This document shows, piece by piece, positions 8,754-17,916 of a stretch of DNA of 64,000 nucleotides. The DNA lies in the NCBI RefSeq assembly GCF_025447595.1, contig NZ_JAOEJU010000019.1:59848-123847 (forward strand). The letters are read 5' to 3'. This DNA comes from Pseudomonas koreensis. GTDB taxonomy: Bacteria > Pseudomonadota > Gammaproteobacteria > Pseudomonadales > Pseudomonadaceae. The translations under genes were made by a program, and so were the position numbers. The notes beneath the pieces are model-generated. The model was not told the DNA's origin. It ran no database searches and saw only the letters and a list, made by a program, of their open reading frames with translations. The number at the start of each line of letters is the position of its first letter. Within the stretch, counting starts at the first letter, position 1.

Positions 8754-10124
8754 TCATTGCACCGCTCCGATATCGAATTCCAGCGGTTTGGCCGCTTTCT
8801 GCCCGATCCCGTACCAGTCCAGATTGCGGGTCAGCACCATGAACACACCGAGCAGACCGAACAGCAGCAGCGAGCCCATCAGCAGCGCGTAATCCTCGGC
8901 GCTCAGCAAGCCATAGAGCAAGCCGTACAACGCTGCCAGCCCCGCCGAAAAGCTCAAGCCATGACGCAGGCTGCGCAGTACGTGGCAGACGTAGAACCCG
9001 ATCAACAGCACACAACCACTGGCCGACAACAGATACGCCAGGGCAAAACCGATGTGCTCCGACAACGACAGCAGCAACAGATAAAAGAACGCCAGCGCCA
9101 CGCCCACCAGCGCGTATTGCACCGGGTGCACCGCCAGGCTTTTCAGCACTTCGAACAGGAAGAAACCGGCGAACGTCAGAACGATGAACAGCAGCGCATA
9201 TTTGATCGCCCGGTCGCTCTTCAGATACTGATCCACCGGATCGATGAAGCTCACGCCGAAACTGCGCCCGTTGAATGCCTCGCAATCATTACCCGACACG
9301 CAACGGCTCATCGCTTCTTGCAAATTGGTGGAGAAAAACGAGGTCTGCCAGTCGGCGGTGAAACCCTGATCGGTGATCTCGCGTTTGGCCGGCAGGAAGT
9401 TGCCGATGAAGCTTGGGTGCGGCCAGTTGGCAGCGAGGTTCACACGGCTGGTCTTGCCCACCGGCAGCACCCGCAACGAGCCGGTGCCTTGCAGGCGCAG
9501 GTCGAAGCCGAAGGCCAGTTCCGTGGTCTTGCTGGTGTCCAGCGCCGGCAGCGTCACTCGCACACCCTCGCCCAGCCAGCCAACCTGAGTACCCGGAACG
9601 AAGTCCAGGCGTTGCGCGCCCAGTTCCAGCTTCAGCGCGTTTTCGATCCCGCGAATGTCGCTGATGCCGACCGCCAGGAACGGCGCATCGAAGGTGTAAT
9701 CGACGAAGTCTTCCTTGATCCCCAACTGCGCCGGCACCGAGAAATGCCCGCTGATACGGTTTTCGGCATGAAACAGTCGCGCCTCGTAAATGCCCCGGGC
9801 GCGCAGTTCGGTCTGCACTTGGCCGTCGAGCTCAAAACGCTCCGGCAGGAAATACAGGCGTCCGCGTTCTTCACCGATTTCCTGGTAACGCTCGTCGCTC
9901 TTCTCTTTGGTTTTCCAGGTGCGCACCACTTTGCGATACGGCACAACCATCACCGGCCCGCTGAGTTGCTGGCTGTAGCTTGAGCTTCTGGCGATGTCTT
10001 CCAGCACCCCGTCACGCAGTTGCTGGCGATCGTCGATGATGCCGTCGATCATCAACAGCGGCACCAGCAACACCAGGATCAGCAGGGCAATGGCCCCGAG
10101 TTTGAATGTCAGATTTCGGTTCAT
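8754..10124 (-). CDS. creD: Inner-membrane protein CreD
   Basis: A 456-residue protein. It has one N-terminal membrane helix (LTFKLGAIALLILVLLVPLLMI), a large periplasmic domain (about 30-310) containing the family motif RPYRKV-like VVPYRKVVRTW, and five or so C-terminal helices. CreD is an envelope protein whose gene is induced by the CreBC two-component system; in Pseudomonas and Stenotrophomonas it affects beta-lactam response and envelope integrity. The ATG at 10124 is preceded by AGGGAGC on the minus strand. The creC and creB genes lie on the same strand but are separated from it by an oppositely oriented acyltransferase gene. Confidence 0.9.
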   Translation of the reverse strand: MNRNLTFKLGAIALLILVLLVPLLMIDGIIDDRQQLRDGVLEDIARSSSYSQQLSGPVMVVPYRKVVRTWKTKEKSDERYQEIGEERGRLYFLPERFELDGQVQTELRARGIYEARLFHAENRISGHFSVPAQLGIKEDFVDYTFDAPFLAVGISDIRGIENALKLELGAQRLDFVPGTQVGWLGEGVRVTLPALDTSKTTELAFGFDLRLQGTGSLRVLPVGKTSRVNLAANWPHPSFIGNFLPAKREITDQGFTADWQTSFFSTNLQEAMSRCVSGNDCEAFNGRSFGVSFIDPVDQYLKSDRAIKYALLFIVLTFAGFFLFEVLKSLAVHPVQYALVGVALAFFYLLLLSLSEHIGFALAYLLSASGCVLLIGFYVCHVLRSLRHGLSFSAGLAALYGLLYGLLSAEDYALLMGSLLLFGLLGVFMVLTRNLDWYGIGQKAAKPLEFDIGAVQ

Positions 10125-10268
10125 CGGAACGCTCCCTTGTTGGAATGGAGCGAGTCTGCAAACGCTGTATGGTTTTGTTATGGAGGTTGTGTGGGCTTTA
10201 CGTGGAAATACCTGTAAAACGCTGTTCCACGGGAGCCACCACCCGACTTTTCGGGCTCCGACGGACAA

Positions 10269-11300
10269 ATGGAACAAAGGACTATTGGATTGCGTAACAA
10301 CTCATTCGATCTGATCAGGCACGTAGCCGCGTTATTGGTACTGGTCAGCCATCACTTTGCCCTGAGCGGTTTGCAGGAGCCGGGCATCGCTGGCTACAAC
10401 TCGCTGGGCGGCATCGCGGTCATCGCCTTCTTTTCGATTTCCGGCTTGCTGATTACCCACAGTTTCCTCAACGCCAAGGGCCTCACTGACTATCTGAGCA
10501 AACGTGTTGCGCGGATCTTTCCAGCACTGATCGCTTGTGCATTCCTCATGACGTTTGTAGCCGGCGCGCTGTTTGCCGAGGGCTATGTGACAACCCCCGC
10601 CGTCCTGATCGACTTCCTGCGCATCTCGCTGTTCGGGCGGGCGAGCATCGAGCCAGTCACTGACGGGTTTATCTTCAGTGAGTCCTTCAACGGCAGTCTC
10701 TGGACGCTGAAAATCGAATTCGCTTTTTATCTGCTGGTGGCGGGGGTGCTGAGTCTGCACCGACGGGCGGCAGCAGCGGGTGCGATGCTTGCGGTGTTCT
10801 GCGTGGCGACCTATGTACTGGGCAACGGCCCTGCTACCGCACTGACTCAGAAACTGGCGGTGTATGGATGTGCCGGGATCGCGTTTTTTGCCGGATCGCT
10901 GCTGGCCTTCTACAAGCCACTACTGAGCGACAGGCGCCGATTGGCAATCATGCTGGTGGCCTGTGTCGGAGCTGCTTTGCTGGCAACCGGAACACCGATG
11001 GCCGGGGTGGTCGTCACCCTGTGCATCTGCCTTGCCACCCTGAGTGTGGGCCTGCTCTACGTCGATCACACCATCCGGGGTCGATTCGACCTGTCCTATG
11101 GCATCTACCTGTATGCGTTTCCTGTACAGCAACTGGTGATCAACAAGACATCGCTGACGTTCGTACCGTCCATGCTGCTGTCGGCGCTGATCGTGATAGT
11201 GCTGGCCATCGCCTCCTGGCATTGGGTCGAGCGACCGGCGCTGCAATGGGCGCATCGCCGAAACAAGGCCCGCATCAACGAGGCCGCAACGCCGTCCTGA
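10269..11300 (+). CDS. Acyltransferase 3 family membrane protein
   Basis: A 343-residue polytopic protein of the acyltransferase-3 (OafA/NodX-type) family. It has about ten hydrophobic segments and the family's N-terminal histidine region (RNNSFDLIRHVAALLVLVSHHFALSG). A second conserved part, GSLWTLKIEFAFYLL, is typical of these enzymes. They O-acylate surface or periplasmic glycans. No polysaccharide genes are nearby, so the acceptor is unknown. It lies on the opposite strand between creD and creC, interrupting the cre group. Confidence 0.88.
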   Translation: MEQRTIGLRNNSFDLIRHVAALLVLVSHHFALSGLQEPGIAGYNSLGGIAVIAFFSISGLLITHSFLNAKGLTDYLSKRVARIFPALIACAFLMTFVAGALFAEGYVTTPAVLIDFLRISLFGRASIEPVTDGFIFSESFNGSLWTLKIEFAFYLLVAGVLSLHRRAAAAGAMLAVFCVATYVLGNGPATALTQKLAVYGCAGIAFFAGSLLAFYKPLLSDRRRLAIMLVACVGAALLATGTPMAGVVVTLCICLATLSVGLLYVDHTIRGRFDLSYGIYLYAFPVQQLVINKTSLTFVPSMLLSALIVIVLAIASWHWVERPALQWAHRRNKARINEAATPS

Positions 11301-11323
11301 GCGGCGACGGTTTACCGGGAGGA

Positions 11324-12742
11324 TCACGGCAGGTGCAACTGCACCTGCACGCCCCCTGCCAGATTCTCGATACGCAGAGAACCACCGTGCAGCTTGACCA
11401 CTTCCTCGACGAAATTCAGCCCAAGCCCTGTGCTTTTGCGCCCGCTGTCAGGACGCGGCAACGAATAAAAGCGCTCGGTCAGACGCGTCAGTGCGTAATC
11501 GGGGATGGGCGCGGCTTCGTTGAACAGGCAAAAAACAATCTGGCCGCCGACCCGCTCGGCGTCAAATCGCAGCAAGCCCTTGGGGGGCGTGAAGTCCAGT
11601 GCGTTTTCCAGCAGGTTGCCCAAGGCCTGGCGCAGCAGAAACGGCTCACCAAGCAACGCCAGATCGGCGGGGATAGCCCGTTCGATTCTTAGCTGTCGCC
11701 CTTCAATCCGTGCGGTCTGTGCCTGCAAGACTTCATCGACCAACGCCGCGAGCGGCACGGCGACACGCTCTTCAAGACCCTGACGCTGTTCTACCTGAGC
11801 CAGATCGAGCAGGCGCTCAATCAACTGCTGCATCCGGGCACTTTCGCTGTCGATGTTACCGACGAATCGCAATCGCTGATCCGGCGGCATCTCGCCCTGC
11901 AACAACTCGGCGGCACCGCGAATTGCCGCCAGCGGACTCTTCAATTCATGGGTCAGGGTGTGCACATAACGCTCGACGTAGGCCTTGCCTTCGAGCTGGG
12001 TGCGCATCTGTTCCACAGCAGCCGCCAACTGCTCCAGCTCGCCACCGCGATAGTGCGGCACCGCCACCCGGCGGCCCTCGCTCACGGCCTGGGCGTACAC
12101 GGTCAAGCGGTGCAACGCGCGGCTCAGCCACCACGACAGCACAGCGCCCAACAGCAGACCGAGGCCGATCAATCCGGCGCCGTAACCGAGCAAACGGCGT
12201 TCGGTGCGATCGACATAGGGTTGCAGTGAACTGTTGGGTTTGGCCACGGTGACCACGCCGATGATCGCGCCGTTGTCGCGGATCGGCGCGCCCACGTGCA
12301 TGACCGAGGAGTTCGGATCATTCGGGTCACTGCGACTGGAGCGTGCGCCGTATTCGCCGCGCAGGGTCAGGTAGACGTCGTTCCAGCGCGAGTAGTCCTG
12401 GCCGACCGCGACACCACTGGAGTCCAGCACCACAATGCCCTTGGCGTCGGTGACGTAGATACGGTGATTGACCTGATTTTTCGCCAGTCCCCAGATCGTC
12501 GCTTTCGGCTGGCGCTCACCATAGGCGCGGAGCAATTCGGGCCAGCGATTCTGGTTGAGGGTGCCGGCCTTGAAATCGTCCCGCAGGATTTCCGCCATCA
12601 GGTTGGCGGTATCGACCAGGGTTTCTTCGGTGGACTGACGCACGCCGGGGCGGATTTCTTCCATAACGGTGTTGAGCACGAAATACCCGGTCAGGCCGAT
12701 GAACAGCACGTACACCAGGAAAATCCGCAGCCCCAGCGACAT
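11324..12742 (-). CDS. creC: Two-component sensor histidine kinase CreC
   Basis: A 472-residue membrane kinase. An N-terminal helix (LRIFLVYVLFIGLTGYFVL) is followed by a periplasmic sensor domain (about 30-180) and a second helix (LLGYGAGLIGLGLLLGAVLSWWL). Then come HAMP, the phospho-acceptor box HELKSPLAAIRGAAELLQ, and HATPase motifs (NLLENALDF; STGLGLNFVEEVV). The ATG overlaps the creB stop by one base (TGATG), so the pair is coupled. CreC responds to metabolic and envelope signals and phosphorylates CreB. An apparent in-frame extension upstream runs inside creB and is not used. Confidence 0.92.
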   Translation of the reverse strand: MSLGLRIFLVYVLFIGLTGYFVLNTVMEEIRPGVRQSTEETLVDTANLMAEILRDDFKAGTLNQNRWPELLRAYGERQPKATIWGLAKNQVNHRIYVTDAKGIVVLDSSGVAVGQDYSRWNDVYLTLRGEYGARSSRSDPNDPNSSVMHVGAPIRDNGAIIGVVTVAKPNSSLQPYVDRTERRLLGYGAGLIGLGLLLGAVLSWWLSRALHRLTVYAQAVSEGRRVAVPHYRGGELEQLAAAVEQMRTQLEGKAYVERYVHTLTHELKSPLAAIRGAAELLQGEMPPDQRLRFVGNIDSESARMQQLIERLLDLAQVEQRQGLEERVAVPLAALVDEVLQAQTARIEGRQLRIERAIPADLALLGEPFLLRQALGNLLENALDFTPPKGLLRFDAERVGGQIVFCLFNEAAPIPDYALTRLTERFYSLPRPDSGRKSTGLGLNFVEEVVKLHGGSLRIENLAGGVQVQLHLP

Positions 12743-13422
12743 CAGCTGTGCCCCGGGCTGTAGCTGTAACCGAGGCCGCGATGGGTCTGGATCGGCTCGG
12801 CCTCGGCGCGCACCAGACGCAATTTGGCGCGCACGCTTTTGATATGGCTGTCGATGCTGCGCTCGTAACCGGCATCCGCCGCCACGCCCAGCGCATCGAG
12901 CAATTGCTCGCGGCTGAACACCCGCTCGGGTTGTTCGAGCAGGCATTGCAGCAGACGGAATTCGTGGCGGGTCAGGCTCAGGGGCTGGCCGCGATAGCTG
13001 ATCTGTACGCGTTCGGGATCGACGCGAAACAGCGCCGATGACGCCTCGATGACCGGACGTGGCGCCATGCGTTTGAGAATCGCCCGGACCCGTGCCGCCA
13101 CTTCTCGCGGTGAAAACGGTTTGACGACGTAATCGTCGGCACCGATTTCCAGGCCCACCACCCGGTCAATTTCGGCGTTGCGGGCGCTGAGGAACAACAC
13201 CGGCACTTCACTGAAACGACGCAGCTGCTTGCAGGTTTCAAAGCCGCTGATGTCCGGCAGGCCGATGTCGAGGATGATCAGATCCGCCGGGTTCTGGCGC
13301 TGATGCTCCAGCGCCGCCGCGCCCAGGCTCAGCCAGGTCGTGGTGAAGCCCTCGCCCTGCAAGGCAAAAATCAGCGTGTCGGCAATCGCCGCTTCGTCTT
13401 CGACAATCAGGATATGAGGCAT
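12742..13422 (-). CDS. creB: Two-component response regulator CreB
   Basis: A 226-residue OmpR-type regulator. The receiver domain (about 1-120) has the phospho-acceptor aspartate in LIILDIGLPDI, acidic pocket residues in VEDE near the N terminus, and the conserved lysine in DDYVVKPFSPRE. A winged-helix DNA-binding domain follows (LTRHEFRLLQCLLEQPERVFSREQLL). It is first in a creBC pair and is expected to activate creD. Upstream lies a 158-bp imperfect palindrome that may influence its transcription. Confidence 0.93.
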   Translation of the reverse strand: MPHILIVEDEAAIADTLIFALQGEGFTTTWLSLGAAALEHQRQNPADLIILDIGLPDISGFETCKQLRRFSEVPVLFLSARNAEIDRVVGLEIGADDYVVKPFSPREVAARVRAILKRMAPRPVIEASSALFRVDPERVQISYRGQPLSLTRHEFRLLQCLLEQPERVFSREQLLDALGVAADAGYERSIDSHIKSVRAKLRLVRAEAEPIQTHRGLGYSYSPGHS

Positions 13423-13492
13423 GGCGTCCGAGCCTGTGGGTTAAGTGCGCGAACGGTGCCCCAAGCCCGGCGTTACGTCAATGAGACCACCA

Positions 13493-13650
13493 GCGTCGCG
13501 TCTCACAAATGCGTTCCTTTTTTGACGAGTGGCTGTTGTCGTCAGGCAAGGCGCCGCGACGAGTCATAGCCCGCTATGGCGAGGAGCGGCAACGCAGCAT
13601 GACGGCAACAGACACCGTCAAAAAGGAACAGCATTTGCGAGACACGACGC
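13493..13650. repeat. 158-bp imperfect palindrome (MITE-like) upstream of creB
   Basis: The two halves are inverted copies of each other around CATAGCccGCTATG at 13566-13579. The outer arms pair GTCTCACAAATGCGTTCC with GGAACAGCATTTGCGAGAC, and TTTTGACGagTGgCTGTTG with CAACAGacACCGTCAAAA. It carries no ORF of merit. Its size, self-complementarity and intergenic site suggest a small non-autonomous mobile repeat or a long RNA hairpin. It sits between the end of the RimK-type protease gene and creB. Confidence 0.75.
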
Positions 13651-13654
13651 TCGA

Positions 13655-14158
13655 TCAGCAGTCCGGCTTGTCCGCCGTGAAGCGTCGCGCCGGGTTCACC
13701 GCCGCGCCGAACTCGCGCAGGGCCTTGGCGCCGATCAGCAACGGGTAGTTGAAGTTGCTGCGGTCAGTCAGGTTGACCTCCACGGTACGCTTGACGTCGC
13801 CCAGGCACAGCTCCAGATCGACCACCGGGCGCTTGGCCACTTCGGTGCTTTCACCCTCGTCTTCTTCATCCGAGCGGCTCTTGATCTTGCTGATCCGCGC
13901 AACCTTGTGCTCATACACCTTGTTGCTGGCGTCCTTGGTGGCCAGGCGGAAACGTACCCAGTCTTCACCGTCGCGCTTGAACGTCTCGATGTCCTTGGCC
14001 GACAGCGAGGCGGTCAGCGCGCCGGTGTCCATCTTGGCCTTGAGCACTTCGCCACCGATTTCCGGCAGCGCGATGTATTCGTAACGACCGTACAGGGTCG
14101 GTTCGGCGGCAAGCACCGGCAGGGCGACGAGGGAAAGCAGTGCAAGGAGGGATTTCAC
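13655..14158 (-). CDS. Exported RimK-type / retropepsin-like ATP-dependent zinc protease domain protein
   Basis: A 167-residue protein of the Zn_protease family (pfam05618). A signal peptide (KSLLALLSLVALPVLAAEP) is followed by a retropepsin-like fold with the DTGA motif (KAKMDTGALTASLSA), which carries the catalytic-type aspartate, and NYPLLIGAKALREFGAAVNP near the end. The start is GTG at 14158, supported by AAGGAAG about ten bases upstream. Family members are annotated as ATP-dependent zinc proteases, but the DTGA motif argues for an aspartic-protease fold. Substrate unknown. Confidence 0.82.
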   Translation of the reverse strand: MKSLLALLSLVALPVLAAEPTLYGRYEYIALPEIGGEVLKAKMDTGALTASLSAKDIETFKRDGEDWVRFRLATKDASNKVYEHKVARISKIKSRSDEEDEGESTEVAKRPVVDLELCLGDVKRTVEVNLTDRSNFNYPLLIGAKALREFGAAVNPARRFTADKPDC

Positions 14159-14332
14159 GTAAGGGGCTTCCTTGGGAAATGGGGGCGTGAGACGCGAGAT
14201 TTTAGACCGTTGTTCGCATGAACGTTCCCGCAAGGCTAACGTGCCAAAGGTGAAACATTCGTCAGCACCGATTTGGCCTGCCGGCCGAAGCCACTTATCA
14301 TGGCGCGCCCATCCGTTTTCCAAGAGTTGCTT

Positions 14333-15220
14333 ATGCGCCGCCTGCTCACCGGCTGTCTCGTCACCCTGCTGCTGTTGTCCAACACCCTCGTGCTCTTTGG
14401 CCCGCTGATGGTGTTCGCCCTGCTCAAGCTGATCCTGCCGGGGCGCTTTCGCGACTACGCCTCGTGGGCGGTGATGTGGATCGCCGAAACCTGGGCGGAA
14501 ATCGACAAGCTGATCTTTCGCCTGTGCATCCCGACGCAATGGGACATTCGCGGCGGCGAAGACCTGCGCAGCGACACCTCCTACCTGGTGATCAGCAACC
14601 ATCAGTCCTGGGTCGATATCCCGGCGCTGATCCAGACCCTCAACCGACGCACGCCGTTCTTCAAGTTCTTCCTCAAGAAAGAGCTGATCTGGGTGCCCTT
14701 TCTGGGCCTGGCCTGGTGGGCACTGGATTACCCGTTCATGAAGCGTTACACCAAGGCGTTCCTGGCGAAGAACCCGGAACTGGCCGGCAAGGATCTGGAA
14801 ATCACCAAGGCCGCCTGCGAACTGTTCAAGCGCCAGCCGGTGACGGTGGTGAACTATCTGGAAGGCACGCGTTACACCGCCGCCAAAAGCACTCAGCAGC
14901 AATCACCGTTCAGCCACCTGCTCAAGCCCAAGGCGGGCGGCGTGGCGTTCGTACTGGCGGCGATGGGCGAACAACTGGACGCGATTCTCGATGTGACCGT
15001 GGTTTATCCACAGCAGAAAATTCCGGGGTTCTGGGACCTGATCAGCGGCAACGTGCCGCGCGTGATCATCGACATCCAGACCCGCGAGCTAGATCCGGCC
15101 CTGTGGCAGGGCGATTACGAAAACGATCCGGTGTTTCGCGAGAAGGTCCAGAACTGGGTCAACCAGCTCTGGACCCTCAAGGATCAGCGCATCGCCGAAC
15201 TCAAAGGCGAGCGCCGCTGA
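14333..15220 (+). CDS. 1-acylglycerol-3-phosphate-type acyltransferase (YihG/PlsC family)
   Basis: A 295-residue membrane-bound acyltransferase. An N-terminal hydrophobic segment (LLTGCLVTLLLLSNTLVLFGPLMVFALL) is followed by the PlsC motifs NHQSWVDIP (HX4D variant with H and D), FLKKELIWVPFLG, and YLEGTRYT (EGTR, substrate phosphate binding). It probably acylates lysophosphatidic acid or a related lysophospholipid. I used the ATG at 14333; an in-frame ATG at 14300 would add 11 residues. It is divergent from the protease gene and convergent with the DUF2780 gene. Confidence 0.88.
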   Translation: MRRLLTGCLVTLLLLSNTLVLFGPLMVFALLKLILPGRFRDYASWAVMWIAETWAEIDKLIFRLCIPTQWDIRGGEDLRSDTSYLVISNHQSWVDIPALIQTLNRRTPFFKFFLKKELIWVPFLGLAWWALDYPFMKRYTKAFLAKNPELAGKDLEITKAACELFKRQPVTVVNYLEGTRYTAAKSTQQQSPFSHLLKPKAGGVAFVLAAMGEQLDAILDVTVVYPQQKIPGFWDLISGNVPRVIIDIQTRELDPALWQGDYENDPVFREKVQNWVNQLWTLKDQRIAELKGERR

Positions 15221-15221
15221 G

Positions 15222-15779
15222 TCAACCGTTGGTGCCGGTGCCCCAGATGCTGCCCAGGCTTTGCAGCAACGAGCCGCCGACACCCTGCTGTCCGAGGTAT
15301 TGCAGCAGGATCGGGGCAAACTGGCCGACCATCCCGCTGTCCATGCCCAGCGCACCGAAGGCGTTGTTCAGGTCATTGGTGTCCTTGACGTTGCCCAGCG
15401 CATTGTCCAGCCCGGCGGACTTGCCCGACGAGCCGAGCAAACCGCTCAACGCAGCCAGATTGCCGCTACCGCCCGACAACTTGTCGATGCCCGGCACTTC
15501 CTTGGCCAGTTCGGAATAATCCGTGTTGCTCAGTTGGTTCTTCGCCAGGCCCAACATGGCGCTGGTGCCGCCGACCGCTTGCTGCGGCGTGACATTCAGC
15601 GCGCTCAAGGCACTCAGCAGACCGGCGGTTTCCGATGTCGGCGCCGCAGCGGCAGCCTTGTCCCCGCCCTGCATGCCCGATACCGCACCGGCCACGTCAT
15701 TCAAACTGAAACCGGCAAACACCGGCCCTGCCGCCAGGGTCAGGAGCGATACCAGGGCAAAACCGCGTGAAATCTTCAT
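15222..15779 (-). CDS. Exported DUF2780 (VcgC/VcgE-like) protein
   Basis: A 185-residue protein with a signal peptide (ISRGFALVSLLTLAAGPVFA) and a low-complexity, Ala/Gly/Ser/Leu-rich mature part. It includes LNVTPQQAVGGTSAMLGLAKNQ and GMVGQFAPILLQYLGQQGV, which are typical of DUF2780. This family has no known function; the protein is expected in the periplasm or at the outer membrane. Its stop lies one base after the stop of the convergent acyltransferase gene. Confidence 0.82.
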   Translation of the reverse strand: MKISRGFALVSLLTLAAGPVFAGFSLNDVAGAVSGMQGGDKAAAAAPTSETAGLLSALSALNVTPQQAVGGTSAMLGLAKNQLSNTDYSELAKEVPGIDKLSGGSGNLAALSGLLGSSGKSAGLDNALGNVKDTNDLNNAFGALGMDSGMVGQFAPILLQYLGQQGVGGSLLQSLGSIWGTGTNG

Positions 15780-16043
15780 TCAGACATCCTCTTGTGGCGT
15801 GAAGATCGCCCGGATACTGGCGATCAAACTGGCGTTTTGACCGGGCGAGTGTCTGCATGTTCCGGCCTGAGGCGGTCATTTTCCTCTAACAAATCCGGAA
15901 AAACTTTATTTCTTATATCACTCGTTTCTAAATACCAGGATCGCTACTTCAAACCGTGCTTAAAGACTGTAACTTATGACAGTAGTCGCGAACGACAGGT
16001 ACAGAGAACATTGCTGCTCCAGACCTGTAATGGAGTACGAACA

Positions 16044-16436
16044 ATGTTGAAACAAACTTTCGCTGCTGCGCTGATCAGCATCGCCCTGGCGAGTGTCGCC
16101 TATGCCGACTGCCCGAAAGCGACCTCAATTACAAAACAACCCGATGGCAGCTTTGTAGCAACAACACCGGAGGGCAAGTTCCCGGTAGACGTTGATCCTG
16201 AAAGTGCCAGCCAGTCCGAAGTCCAGAATCTGATATTTACTGCAGTTCGTCTCAAGGAAAAGGACCAACCTGCAGCCAGAGCCATCTGCCAATACGAAGA
16301 TGGAAAGAAACCTTCATTGCTCGGTGCATCGCTGGTCGTGAAAACCGGCAACCCCATCCAGCCTTCCGGTTCAAACTGGCAGGGCGATGATTGTTCGACC
16401 AAGGATGGTGACGTGACGAAATGCGCGTTCAAATGA
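16044..16436 (+). CDS. Small exported protein, possibly DUF3757-like
   Basis: A 130-residue protein with a clear signal peptide (KQTFAAALISIALASVAYA) and four cysteines in the mature part (ADCPK; AICQYED; GDDCSTKD; TKCAFK) that could form two disulfides. The overall pattern of CP near the N terminus and a late GSNWQGDDC resembles DUF3757 proteins, but I am not sure of the family. It is lower in GC than its neighbours, has an AT-rich 260-base upstream region and ends at a strong terminator, so it is probably a single-gene transcript. Function unknown. Confidence 0.72.
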   Translation: MLKQTFAAALISIALASVAYADCPKATSITKQPDGSFVATTPEGKFPVDVDPESASQSEVQNLIFTAVRLKEKDQPAARAICQYEDGKKPSLLGASLVVKTGNPIQPSGSNWQGDDCSTKDGDVTKCAFK

Positions 16437-16472
16437 TGCGAAGATAATTTGTCTTCTGAAGTGCGTTCAACG

Positions 16473-16503
16473 AAAAAGGGCAACCCGTGGGTTGCCCTTT
16501 TTC
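16473..16503. terminator. Rho-independent terminator (bidirectional)
   Basis: AAAAAGGGCAACCC GT GGGTTGCCCTTTTTT: a 13-bp stem with A/T runs on both sides, between the convergent small exported protein gene and fdhA. It can serve both. Confidence 0.9.
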
Positions 16504-16514
16504 ATTTGCGCAAC

Positions 16515-17714
16515 TTACGCCGCACTGAACAACTTGTGCGGATCAATCACAAACTTCTTCGGCACGCCTGCATCGAACTCGCCGTAACCTTCCGGCGCCT
16601 GGTCGAGGCTGATGACCTGCACGCCCACCACTTCGGCGATGTTGATGCGGTCCCACATGATCGCCTGCATCAGTTGGCGGTTGTACTTCATCACCGGGGT
16701 CTGGCCGGTGTGGAAGCTGTGGGATTTGGCCCAGCCGAGGCCGAAACGGATGCTCAGGCTGCCCATTTTCGCGGCAGCGTCCACGGCACCCGGATCTTCG
16801 GTCACGTACAGGCCCGGGATACCGATCTTGCCGGCTACGCGCACTACGCCCATCAGCGAGTTGAGTACGGTGGCCGGGGCTTCGGATTTGACGCCGTCGT
16901 GACCATGGCCACGGGCTTCGAAGCCAACGCAGTCCACCGCGCAATCCACTTCAGGCTCGCCCAGCAGCGCGGCGATCTGTTCATGCAGCGGGGTGTCTTT
17001 CGACAGGTCGACGATTTCGAAACCCTGAGCCTTGGCGTGGGCCAGGCGGATGGTGTTGACGTCGCCGACGATCACCACCGCAGCGCCGAGCAAACGGGCG
17101 GAGGCGGCTGCAGCCAGACCGACCGGACCGGCGCCGGCAATGTAAACGGTGCTGCCCGGACCAACGCCAGCGGTGACGGCGCCGTGGTAACCGGTCGGCA
17201 GAATGTCGGAGAGGCAGGTCAGGTCCCGGATTTTCTCCATGGCCTTGTCGCGGTCCGGCAGTTTCAGCAGGTTGAAGTCGGCGTAAGGCACCAGCACGTA
17301 TTCGGCCTGGCCACCGGTCCAGTCGCCCATGTCGACGTAACCGTAGGCACCGCCGGCGCGGGCCGGGTTGACGGTCAGGCAGACGCCGGTGTGTTGCTCC
17401 TTGCAGGAACGGCAGCGCCCGCAAGCCACGTTGAACGGAACGGACACCAGGTCGCCGATTTTCAGGCTTTCGACGTCGCTGCCCTTCTCGATCACTTCAC
17501 CGGTGATCTCGTGCCCCAGCACCAGACCGACCTGGGCAGTGGTACGGCCGCGCACCATGTGCTGGTCGGAGCCGCAAATGTTGGTTGAAACCACACGCAG
17601 GATGACACCGTGCTCGATCTTCCTGCCGCGCGGATCCTGCATTTTCGGATAGTCGATTTTCTGTACTTCGACCTTGCCAGCGCCGAGATACACCACACCA
17701 CGATTGCCAGACAT
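16515..17714 (-). CDS. fdhA: Glutathione-independent formaldehyde dehydrogenase
   Basis: A 399-residue zinc-dependent medium-chain dehydrogenase matching P. putida FdhA. The catalytic zinc cysteine is in STNICGSDQHM and the histidine in LGHEITGEV. The structural-zinc cysteines are CGRCRSCKEQHTGVC. The NAD site is in AGAGPVGLAAAASARLLGA. It oxidises formaldehyde to formate without free thiol. It lies downstream of the sarcosine oxidase genes, whose reactions release one-carbon units, so it serves formaldehyde disposal during betaine breakdown. Confidence 0.93.
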   Translation of the reverse strand: MSGNRGVVYLGAGKVEVQKIDYPKMQDPRGRKIEHGVILRVVSTNICGSDQHMVRGRTTAQVGLVLGHEITGEVIEKGSDVESLKIGDLVSVPFNVACGRCRSCKEQHTGVCLTVNPARAGGAYGYVDMGDWTGGQAEYVLVPYADFNLLKLPDRDKAMEKIRDLTCLSDILPTGYHGAVTAGVGPGSTVYIAGAGPVGLAAAASARLLGAAVVIVGDVNTIRLAHAKAQGFEIVDLSKDTPLHEQIAALLGEPEVDCAVDCVGFEARGHGHDGVKSEAPATVLNSLMGVVRVAGKIGIPGLYVTEDPGAVDAAAKMGSLSIRFGLGWAKSHSFHTGQTPVMKYNRQLMQAIMWDRINIAEVVGVQVISLDQAPEGYGEFDAGVPKKFVIDPHKLFSAA

Positions 17715-17818
17715 GCTTTCACCTCGCTGTTGTTTTTATGGAACCGCGCCGCCCAGGCAGGCAGCGCGTTAAGTGCTCGGGTACAGATGCTGATTCTTGT
17801 GTTGCCTGTTATGGCCTC

Positions 17819-17910
17819 ATCGCCAGCAGGCTGGCTCCCACAGTTGATTTCTGGTGTCACTGAGATCTGTGATCAACACAAAACCCTGTGGGAGCGAGCT
17901 TGCTCGCGAT
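17819..17910. repeat. REP doublet with unlike arms
   Basis: Left arm CGCCAGCAGGCTGGCTCCCACA, right arm TGTGGGAGCGAGCTTGCTCGCGA. The two arms belong to different core variants (GCCAGC and GCGAGC). It occupies the gap between purU and fdhA. Confidence 0.85.
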
Positions 17911-17916
17911 AGCAAT

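Noticed and set aside
8757..9983. A 408-codon plus-strand open frame
   Set aside because: It is antisense to creD and consists of Gln/Arg/His-rich sequence without domains. The creD frame has the expected membrane helices and length.
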